DNA of 64,000 nucleotides. It comes from Cerina litoralis (GTDB taxonomy: Bacteria; Bacteroidota; Bacteroidia; Flavobacteriales; Flavobacteriaceae). A program made the translations under genes and the position numbers. The notes under the pieces are model-generated. The model had not been told where the DNA came from and did no database searches. It saw nothing but the letters and a program-made list of their open reading frames with translations. The stretch lies in contig JAIRBC010000012.1 of NCBI GenBank assembly GCA_022008415.1, forward strand, positions 62,001 to 126,000, given 5' to 3'. The first letter of the stretch is position 1; each line of letters begins with the position of its first letter. Below are positions 18,019 to 25,095 of this stretch, in pieces.

Positions 18019-18049
18019 GGTCCCGTCTGCTGTGATGGGACCTTTTTTT
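18019..18049 (+). terminator. terminator of the decayed tRNA-His copy
   Basis: Stem GGTCCCGTC (18019-18027) with GATGGGACC (18034-18042), loop TGCTGT, then seven T. Layout and spacing are the same as the terminator of the intact tRNA, but stem bases have changed in a pairing-preserving way. Confidence 0.8.
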
Positions 18050-18291
18050 ATTGTTGGGGATTAGAGACCAAAATGGAATTTCATCGGATAAAATCGATGC
18101 TAAACTATTCTGGAACCATTATAAGTTGTAATTTTAATCCTTCGCTTTTCATGTCTTGTAATTAACCCGTTGTATAAACGGGGGACCACAAATTATGAAA
18201 GGAGTATTGTTGAACTGGTGTATGGACGAGGGTATCGGATGTTTCGAAGCTCCCGGACTCACAATTTTTTAATTAATGAAATTTAAGACGT

Positions 18292-18945
18292 ATGAAATTT
18301 TTTATTGACACAGCAAATTTGGATCAGATTGCCGAGGCACAGGCACTCGGGGTATTGGATGGTGTAACCACTAACCCTTCCCTAATGGCCAAAGAGGGTA
18401 TTACGGGAAAAAATAATATCTTGAAACATTATGTCGACATTTGTAATATTGTAGATGGGGATGTTTCGGCCGAGGTGGTGGCGACGGAATTTGATCAAAT
18501 GATCAAGGAAGGCGAGGAACTCGCCGAGCTGCACGATCAGATCGTTGTAAAGATACCTATGATCAAGGATGGGGTAAAGGCGTTGAAATATTTTTCCGAT
18601 AAGGGCATTAGAACCAATTGTACTTTGGTCTTTTCTTGCGGACAGGCGCTGTTGGCCGCCAAAGCAGGGGCAAATTACGTTTCTCCATTTATCGGTAGGC
18701 TGGACGACATTTCTACGGATGGCCTAAACCTTATCTCCGAAATTCGGACCATTTATGACAATTATGGATATGAAACCGAGATATTGGCCGCATCCATCAG
18801 GCATACCATGCACATAATCGACTGCGCCAAAATAGGTGCCGACGTCATGACGGGGCCACTTTCTGCCATTGAGGGATTGTTAAAGCACCCGTTGACGGAT
18901 ATCGGACTTGCAAAATTCCTGGAAGATTATAAGAAGGGAAACTGA
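18292..18945 (+). CDS. fsa: transaldolase / fructose-6-phosphate aldolase (TalC/FSA type)
   Basis: Class I aldolase of 217 residues with the short-transaldolase fold. It begins MKFFIDTANLDQI and has GVTTNPSLMAKEG, the Schiff-base lysine in VVKIPMIKDG, TNCTLVFSCGQALLAAKAGANYVSPFIGRLDD and ILAASIRHTMHI. Length and motifs fit the TalC/FSA group; whether the enzyme is a true transaldolase in the pentose phosphate pathway or a fructose-6-phosphate aldolase needs biochemistry, and transaldolase is common in this group. Single gene, followed by a strong bidirectional-looking hairpin. Confidence 0.92.
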   Translation: MKFFIDTANLDQIAEAQALGVLDGVTTNPSLMAKEGITGKNNILKHYVDICNIVDGDVSAEVVATEFDQMIKEGEELAELHDQIVVKIPMIKDGVKALKYFSDKGIRTNCTLVFSCGQALLAAKAGANYVSPFIGRLDDISTDGLNLISEIRTIYDNYGYETEILAASIRHTMHIIDCAKIGADVMTGPLSAIEGLLKHPLTDIGLAKFLEDYKKGN

Positions 18946-18973
18946 GCCCATTAAAAAACTCATATAATCCACG

Positions 18974-19025
18974 AACCCTTATTTTGGAAAATTCTAGTAA
19001 TATAGATTTTCAGAATAGGGGTTTT
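18974..19025. terminator. bidirectional terminator hairpin
   Basis: AACCCTTATTTTGGAAAATT pairs, with small bulges, with GATTTTCAGAATAGGGGTT across an A/T-rich loop, and is followed by T-rich sequence. It lies between the convergent aldolase and thioredoxin-like genes. Confidence 0.6.
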
Positions 19026-19062
19026 GTTTATTTGGGGCTGGAGGTAACCCTTGGAGATTACT

Positions 19063-20445
19063 TTAAAAGGAGCCGTAAATATTGGCGAAGGCATCCACGA
19101 TTAGTCCATCCTTGGTTATAATCCCCTTGTTGATGGGATAAATGATGAGTGCCTTGGTGAGCTCTTGGAAATTATCGGACCGGAATTGGGTACTGGTATC
19201 CAATTTGTTCAGTTCTACCATGGCCTTCCATCGAGTGGAATCCGTATTAAAATTAATGCCGATAAATGTATAGTCAGGCCTTTCAATCGAAAGTTGATGA
19301 ATACGCCGGGCCATGTTATCGAAATGCATCCTTTGGGTCCCTGTCCAAAAATAGAAGACCGTATTCTCATATTTCTTTGAAATCTTCTGTAGGTCTACCT
19401 TGTGCCCCAAAGCGTCATAAACCAACACGTTGGGAACCTTACTATCGGGACGGAGGTTCTGGATTCCTTGGTAAACATCATCGATTTCCGCTATGTGTTC
19501 GTTATTGTCAGAATATTTATGGAATTCCTCCATAAATATTCTATTATTATCCCAGCTATCCCTAGTTTTTAAAAGGTAGTCCATAGCCACGTTTCTGAAT
19601 AGATTGTCCCTTAAATCGCGCTCCTTAAAAATGCTGTCTATAAGCTTTAATTTGTGTTCATTAAAGTGCAGTTTGTTGAACCCCTCTCCCTTGTCACCAC
19701 ATTTATTCATGCAATTCATATAGGACATGTTTCCTATATTAATGACCATATAGTCATAATAAGGCCGGTAATAGGCCAAAGCCCTATCATTGTAATTTAT
19801 CTTCTTTCTATAATCATAAAAGTTTGGGGGAAGTTCTGGAATAGATTTTTGGTGAACCCTTCGACGATGGATAAAGGGATACTTTTCTTTAAAGGCATAA
19901 GAATTAAAATTTATGGAAGCCATGGCAATATCCAAGTAGTCTTGGGGAACGGACACCTGTGATTTTAATTGGTCTAAATTATTTTTCTTAATGGCGACCA
20001 AAGAATCCACCTTAAAGTTAAAGCTTTCTGGATCTAATTCGTAGTAGGAGTTAACCGTTTTTTCATCCGCTTCGTTGGCCAAAAATAGTTCGACCAGAAA
20101 ATTATTGATTTCTTCCCCTTTTCCTGAGAATACCAAGGACTCATCAAAATCTACGGTATTTAACCTTACCTGTAGGCTATCTCCCTTCTCCAAGTAGACA
20201 TATGCGTATTCGGGGCTGTGGTCAAAATGGTAGAGTCCACTAGTAACGGAGTCTAGTTTGAGTGCGAATCTGTTGTTCTCGTCCAATCGAACGGAATCTA
20301 AAATGCTATCATCCTTACAAAGTACTACATAATCGCTGGTAGGGTTCACTATCTCTCCTCCAAAGTAAATCCCGGAGGATTTATTTTCCCCAACATTACA
20401 TCCACCCAAAATAGCAAAAAACAGATAAAATGAAATTTTGTTCAT
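19063..20445 (-). CDS. thioredoxin-fold (TlpA-like) lipoprotein lacking the CXXC motif
   Basis: Exported lipoprotein of 460 residues (lipobox LGGC, Cys16). The N-terminal part resembles the DUF4369-type beta domain that precedes TlpA proteins: GGEIVNPTSDYVVLCKDDSILDSVRLDENNRFALKLDS. The last 130 residues have the thioredoxin-like order: VLVYDALGHKVDLQKISKKYENTVFYFWTGTQRMHFDNM, then PDYTFIGINFNTDS. Where TlpA proteins have WCPPC after the FW, this protein has FWTGTQRMH, so the redox cysteines are absent. It cannot act as a classic thiol-disulfide reductant; a binding or chaperone role is possible. Three Cys occur in YMNCMNKCGD (about 247-252). Family call by layout. Confidence 0.72.
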   Translation of the reverse strand: MNKISFYLFFAILGGCNVGENKSSGIYFGGEIVNPTSDYVVLCKDDSILDSVRLDENNRFALKLDSVTSGLYHFDHSPEYAYVYLEKGDSLQVRLNTVDFDESLVFSGKGEEINNFLVELFLANEADEKTVNSYYELDPESFNFKVDSLVAIKKNNLDQLKSQVSVPQDYLDIAMASINFNSYAFKEKYPFIHRRRVHQKSIPELPPNFYDYRKKINYNDRALAYYRPYYDYMVINIGNMSYMNCMNKCGDKGEGFNKLHFNEHKLKLIDSIFKERDLRDNLFRNVAMDYLLKTRDSWDNNRIFMEEFHKYSDNNEHIAEIDDVYQGIQNLRPDSKVPNVLVYDALGHKVDLQKISKKYENTVFYFWTGTQRMHFDNMARRIHQLSIERPDYTFIGINFNTDSTRWKAMVELNKLDTSTQFRSDNFQELTKALIIYPINKGIITKDGLIVDAFANIYGSF

Positions 20446-20567
20446 AAAGAATGAAATACCATTTAGTAAACAAATCTAATAAACCCAATGGGGGTAGGCT
20501 GTTAATGGGGCGTTAAATATTGCGGGCCCAAGTTAAAGAACGGACTTGATCCCTGGTTAGCTCATTG

Positions 20568-20599
20568 TTGGTTTAGGGGATTTATTTTGACTACTTTTG
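20568..20599 (+). promoter_or_regulatory. promoter of the ABC-F gene (TTG-N21-TACTTTTG)
   Basis: TTG at 20568-20570, 21 bases, then TACTTTTG at 20592-20599, matching TAnnTTTG. The start codon is at 20622, so the leader would be about 16 bases. Confidence 0.6.
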
Positions 20600-20621
20600 C
20601 ACAAATTTTAAAAATCAAGTT

Positions 20622-22250
20622 ATGCTTTCTGTGTCCAATTTATCCGTGCAATTTGGAAAAAGGGTTCTTTTTGATGAGGTCAATGTGGCCTTTACCGAAG
20701 GAAACTGTTATGGGGTTATCGGAGCCAACGGGGCCGGCAAGTCTACCTTTTTAAAAATCCTATCGGGTGAGGTAGATCCAACTTCAGGTACGGTTAACCT
20801 GGAACCGGGCAAAAGAATGTCCATTTTAGAACAAAACCACAACGCCTGTGATGCGTACCCTGTTTTGGAGACCGTGGTTATGGGAAACAAGCCGTTATCC
20901 TCCATTAAAAAGGAAATGGACGCCCTGTATGCGGATTACGATGATAAAAATGCGGATCGGATAGGGGAATTGCAGGTAAAGTTCGAGGAAATGAACGGTT
21001 GGAACGCCGATAGCGATGCAGCCGCCCTTTTGTCCAATCTAGGGATTTCTGAAGAGCTTCATTATACCCTGATGTCCGAGGTGGATTCTAAATTAAAGGT
21101 GAGGATATTGCTGGCGCAGGCCCTTTTTGGAAATCCGGACGTATTGATTATGGACGAACCTACCAACGATTTGGATTATGAGACCATCAGCTGGTTGGAA
21201 AACTTTTTGGCAGATTATAACAACACGGTCATCGTGGTTTCGCATGACCGTCACTTTTTAGATTCGGTCTGTACCCACATCGCGGATATTGATTTTGGGA
21301 AAATGAATCTTTATTCGGGCAATTATACATTCTGGTACGAAAGCAGCCAATTGGCATTGAGGCAAAGGGCGCAACAAAACAAAAAATCAGAGGAAAAAGC
21401 GAAGGAACTTCAGGAATTTATCAGACGGTTTAGCGCCAACGTAGCCAAGAGCAAACAGGCTACTTCCAGAAAGAAAATGCTATCCAAATTAAAAATAGAA
21501 GATATAAAGCCTTCAAGCCGCCGTTATCCCGCCATTATCTTTGAGAGGGAGCGGGAAGCTGGGGATCAAATCCTCAATATCGAAAAACTTGCGGCCACCA
21601 GTGAAGACGGCGAAGTATTGTTCCAAGGGGTCGATATCAATTTGGCAAAAGGAGACAAGGTTGCAGTAATTTCCAGGGATTCTAGAGCAACTTCTGCCTT
21701 TTACGAGATAATCAACGGCAATAGAAAAGCCGACCATGGCAGCTATCAATGGGGGGTAACGACCAATCAATCGTACTTGCCGGCAGATAATTCCGATTTT
21801 TTCACCGAAAACATAAATTTGGTCGATTGGTTGCGCCAATGGGCCAAAACGGAGGAAGAAAGGGAAGAGGTCTATATCCGTGGCTTTTTGGGCAAGATGC
21901 TTTTTAGCGGGGAAGAGGCCCTAAAAAAATGTACGGTTTTGTCCGGAGGTGAAAAGGTAAGATGTATGTTGAGCAGAATGATGATGATGCGCGCCAATGT
22001 GCTTATGTTGGACGAGCCAACCAATCACTTGGATTTAGAGAGCATAACGGCCTTCAACAATTCCTTAAAAAATTTCAAAGGAACGGTCCTGTTTACTACC
22101 CATGACCACGAATTTGCAGAAACGGTGGCCACTAGGATCATAGAATTGACCCCCAAAGGTAATATTGACCGATATTTGACGTTTGATGAATATATGTCCG
22201 ACAAGGCAATTAAGGAACAACGCGATAAGATGTACGCCGTTTCCGTGTAG
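20622..22250 (+). CDS. ABC-F family ATPase with one degenerate ATP site
   Basis: Soluble ABC-F protein of 542 residues with two ATPase domains and no membrane part; such proteins act on ribosomes. Domain 1 has a full Walker A (GANGAGKST, 34-42) and Walker B (LIMDEPTNDLD), but its signature motif reads SEVDSKLKVR at 152-161 instead of LSGGQ. Domain 2 has a good signature (LSGGEKVR, 440-447) and Walker B (LMLDEPTNHLD), but its Walker A reads VAVISRDSRATSA near 347-359. The two losses affect the same composite site, leaving one ATP site with a full P-loop and signature. The interdomain linker (QQNKKSEEKAKELQEFIRR) is present. Closest to the YbiT-like subgroup. Confidence 0.9.
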   Translation: MLSVSNLSVQFGKRVLFDEVNVAFTEGNCYGVIGANGAGKSTFLKILSGEVDPTSGTVNLEPGKRMSILEQNHNACDAYPVLETVVMGNKPLSSIKKEMDALYADYDDKNADRIGELQVKFEEMNGWNADSDAAALLSNLGISEELHYTLMSEVDSKLKVRILLAQALFGNPDVLIMDEPTNDLDYETISWLENFLADYNNTVIVVSHDRHFLDSVCTHIADIDFGKMNLYSGNYTFWYESSQLALRQRAQQNKKSEEKAKELQEFIRRFSANVAKSKQATSRKKMLSKLKIEDIKPSSRRYPAIIFEREREAGDQILNIEKLAATSEDGEVLFQGVDINLAKGDKVAVISRDSRATSAFYEIINGNRKADHGSYQWGVTTNQSYLPADNSDFFTENINLVDWLRQWAKTEEEREEVYIRGFLGKMLFSGEEALKKCTVLSGGEKVRCMLSRMMMMRANVLMLDEPTNHLDLESITAFNNSLKNFKGTVLFTTHDHEFAETVATRIIELTPKGNIDRYLTFDEYMSDKAIKEQRDKMYAVSV

Positions 22251-22307
22251 TTGATTGTCTTCTTGGATTGGTAAGTGTCAGTTTGTGGAACCCCAAATTC
22301 CTACCCT

Positions 22308-23438
22308 ATGCAAACCTACAGAATATTCATCGTGCTATTCGCATGTACGCTCCTTGGGTGCAGTAAATCTGGCCGGGACCAAGGCACCGAAGTAGAAACG
22401 GGGCCTGGTGTGGAGGTTGATTATACCGTTATTTTGGCCCACAATGGTCAGTGGTCCGGATCCCTCCTTAATGCAAATATGGAACACGTTTTCATAAACG
22501 ACGACGCTGGTCCTTTTAAAACCACACCGGAGACACAAATCGTTTACCGGGAGGGCTCAACTTTTAGTCTATTCCAAAAGAAATCGGAGTGCGAGGGAGA
22601 AATTACCAGTTATGACTTTGGTGCTGAACAAGAGAAAACAACTGCGGTTTTCGACGATCTAGGTAGCTGTAAAATATATCCTAAAGCATTGGCCCACAGC
22701 CCCTCACAATTTTTTATGGCCTATGGTTTATGGAACGGGGTCTCCCTAAAAATCGACTACTTTATAAGAATAATCGATAGAAAAACCAACGAGGTAAAGG
22801 ATGTATCCTTGGATAAGGAACCCCTGCAGCTCGTTTTTTCCAATAATCGCTTGTTTGCGCTTTGCCTGGATGCCAAAGTTACCGGCATCCACAGTCTGAT
22901 CGTCGTCGACGCCAAAGAGGGGAAACAGATACATGAGATAAACTTGGGGCTTGAAGCCCAAAAAATAGCCAAAAATTACGACGGAAATATTCTAGTAAGC
23001 TTTGCCAGTATGCATTTGATCATCGATAGCTCTATTTTAAAAAGCATATCCGAGGTGCGATACGGTGCTGGAAAGGAAGCTAAATTCGGAGCCTGGGACA
23101 ATGGTGCTTTTTTTGACGATAAACTGTACTATCTGCGACCGGGCGACCTATCCGGTAGCACGCCCCAAATTCCTGCGGTATATGACTTTTCCGTGAATGT
23201 GGCGACATTTTATTACTATGAAAATTTTTTGACGTCCGAACAACTACAGTTTGAATATAATATTGGGGATACGTCCATGGTATCCTATGATGCCAAAAAC
23301 AATCTTATCCTTATCGGGTATCGCAGAGCCGGCAATAGCGAATTGGGAGGATTGTTACGAATAAAGCTGGCCCCGGAGCCAAAACTCATAGACCATATTG
23401 ATCTGGAGGGTGTGCCTTATGCTATTTTTGTCAATTAG
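22308..23438 (+). CDS. lipoprotein of unknown function, possibly beta-propeller
   Basis: 376-residue protein from the ATG at 22308. The start MQTYRIFIVLFACTLLGCSKSG carries a lipobox with Cys18. I do not recognise a family. The rest is rich in short beta-strand-like segments, and a loose six-fold rhythm of hydrophobic strands ended by Asp-Gly or Asn turns suggests a propeller, but no motif proves it. A frame start 33 bases upstream lacks a hydrophobic leader immediately at the N-terminus. It follows the ABC-F gene by 57 bases on the same strand and might be co-transcribed. Confidence 0.7.
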   Translation: MQTYRIFIVLFACTLLGCSKSGRDQGTEVETGPGVEVDYTVILAHNGQWSGSLLNANMEHVFINDDAGPFKTTPETQIVYREGSTFSLFQKKSECEGEITSYDFGAEQEKTTAVFDDLGSCKIYPKALAHSPSQFFMAYGLWNGVSLKIDYFIRIIDRKTNEVKDVSLDKEPLQLVFSNNRLFALCLDAKVTGIHSLIVVDAKEGKQIHEINLGLEAQKIAKNYDGNILVSFASMHLIIDSSILKSISEVRYGAGKEAKFGAWDNGAFFDDKLYYLRPGDLSGSTPQIPAVYDFSVNVATFYYYENFLTSEQLQFEYNIGDTSMVSYDAKNNLILIGYRRAGNSELGGLLRIKLAPEPKLIDHIDLEGVPYAIFVN

Positions 23439-23486
23439 CATCCGCCTATCCGCCTGTAAAGGAAGATATCCGCGGATCGCGTTCTC

Positions 23487-23504
23487 CCGTACTTTTTTGT
23501 ACGG
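23487..23504. terminator. CCGTAC/GTACGG hairpin
   Basis: CCGTAC-TTTTTT-GTACGG between two convergent genes, with a further CCGTAC at 23512-23517 that could pair instead. Probably a terminator, though a clean T-run after the stem is lacking. Confidence 0.4.
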
Positions 23505-23564
23505 ACACGCACCGTACAATTAGATTCCTCCGTATTATCGAAAATCTCGTTCCTTTCAGATGAA

Positions 23565-24287
23565 TCAGGTATTGTAATATTTACTGTTCCAAATACCTGG
23601 ATTAAAGTTCTTTCCTAAGGCAAAACCGTAGAAAATGACCACTGCCGCGATACATTTGAACATAAAAAAGAATAGGATCCAGAATTCAATACTGGAACCG
23701 CGTTTGGAAAATAAGCCTTGGGGTATCAATAAGGTGACCAAGTAGCTAAGGACGAGTACCAGGAATACCAGATTGAGCATGTCCTTAAACGGCCATACCA
23801 ATAATTTTCGCAACGGATGTAGGTCGTCTCCCCATTTGTGTATCAAATAGAAATAGTTGTTCCCGATCGGGGCGAACAAGAGCGGGTCGTCCTTATCTTC
23901 CAATTTAAAGAGCCTGGAAGGGGCAATAATTTTGAAACCACTAATTTTGAAACCGTGCTGTTTTTCCAAAACCCCAATTTTGGCAAGGGCCTCTTGGGGA
24001 ATCCTGCCCTTAAAATATTTGGAATCTAAAAACCGAAGCCTGTAATCGATGCAAATTTTCTTTATTTGATCAATGTGGTAGATCTTTTGGGTTTCCAAGA
24101 GGTCTATATTAAACGTGGGCAACGTTTTGGGCGGGGAGGGGGAGGCCAAGGATTCTAAAATGCGTTCTTCTTCGTCCTTTGTCTTCCTTAAAATTTCTTT
24201 AACTTCCTGTAAAATAGACGCTTCCTTTTTCTGAATCAATCTTTCACGAGCCAGCTTTTCTTCAATATTGGTTCTTTTTAGCAACAT
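23565..24287 (-). CDS. membrane protein of unknown function with N-terminal coiled coil
   Basis: 240-residue protein that I do not recognise. Residues about 8-50 are a charged helix likely to form a coiled coil (RERLIQKKEASILQEVKEILRKTKDEEERI), followed by a Pro/Ser stretch (SPSPPKTLP), a soluble part of about 110 residues, and two membrane segments near 170-190 and 205-225. No signal peptide. The soluble part would lie in the cytoplasm. Its convergent neighbour is separated by a hairpin, and the next gene on this side is divergent, so it is probably a single transcription unit. Confidence 0.65.
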   Translation of the reverse strand: MLLKRTNIEEKLARERLIQKKEASILQEVKEILRKTKDEEERILESLASPSPPKTLPTFNIDLLETQKIYHIDQIKKICIDYRLRFLDSKYFKGRIPQEALAKIGVLEKQHGFKISGFKIIAPSRLFKLEDKDDPLLFAPIGNNYFYLIHKWGDDLHPLRKLLVWPFKDMLNLVFLVLVLSYLVTLLIPQGLFSKRGSSIEFWILFFFMFKCIAAVVIFYGFALGKNFNPGIWNSKYYNT

Positions 24288-24495
24288 ACCCTTTACCTTT
24301 TTTTACCAACTTCTATCAAAATTATGGAATTACTGAATGGTTTGTCATTTTTAGTCTCGAAAATATTTTGTTAAAATAATGTTAAATTCTATAAACGGTT
24401 TAAAGCCAAGAAGAAAATAAATTCAATTTATTGTATATTGCCGACGAAATCGAACCGTTTATCGATTAAATTTCTATCCCAAATTTTAGGAACCT

Positions 24496-25095
24496 ATGAA
24501 ATGCTTAAAGTATGCTTTGTCGACCCTTATTTTCTTAACATTTCTCGGTGTTTCCTCCCAGGAGAGAATTCGTATGAATCCCCAAAAGTCTATCCTTGAA
24601 AATACGGAAGAGTCTGGAAATTACCAAACACTATTGGCGGTGGTAAAAGCTGCCCACTTGGACAAGGTGTTGGGCCATGATGGTCCTTTTACGGTATTTG
24701 CACCTTCGGATATGGCATTTAAGAAATTACCTTCGGGCACCTTAACATCTCTATTGCGTCCTGAAAACCGAAAAGAACTGTACGATATACTAACCTATCA
24801 TATTGTAGCTGGGAATCTGTCGGCCTCTAAAATTTTAAGGGCCATGTGCCGGGGAAAGGGGAAGGCGACATTTACCACCGTACAAGGGGACAAAATTACG
24901 GCAACCATGAGCGGCATCGATATTGTGCTCACGGACAATCTAGGCAATTCGGCCAAAATAACCACGGCCGATGTCAATCAATGCAATGGGGTCATCCACG
25001 GTATCGACACCGTTATCTTGCCGCAGAGAATTTTTATTGCTACCGCAGGCTTGCGCCAAGATCAGCTTCATAACGTTGCCTTAACTTACCCATGA
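24496..25095 (+). CDS. fasciclin (FAS1) domain protein
   Basis: Exported adhesion-type protein of 199 residues. A Sec signal peptide of about 21 residues ends in SSQ. One FAS1 domain follows with the H1 and H2 boxes: DGPFTVFAPSDMAFKKLPSGTL and VNQCNGVIHGIDTVILPQ, with YHIVAGNLSASKI in between. Two in-frame Cys lie in the second half (MCRGKG and NQCNG). It overlaps the end of pheT on the other strand by 56 bases, so both 3' ends share sequence. Role likely cell-surface or matrix binding; ligand unknown. Confidence 0.9.
   Translation: MKCLKYALSTLIFLTFLGVSSQERIRMNPQKSILENTEESGNYQTLLAVVKAAHLDKVLGHDGPFTVFAPSDMAFKKLPSGTLTSLLRPENRKELYDILTYHIVAGNLSASKILRAMCRGKGKATFTTVQGDKITATMSGIDIVLTDNLGNSAKITTADVNQCNGVIHGIDTVILPQRIFIATAGLRQDQLHNVALTYP

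Noticed and set aside
18195-18272. 25-codon frame before the aldolase gene
   Set aside because: Too short and not supported by any motif, although it has an ATG.
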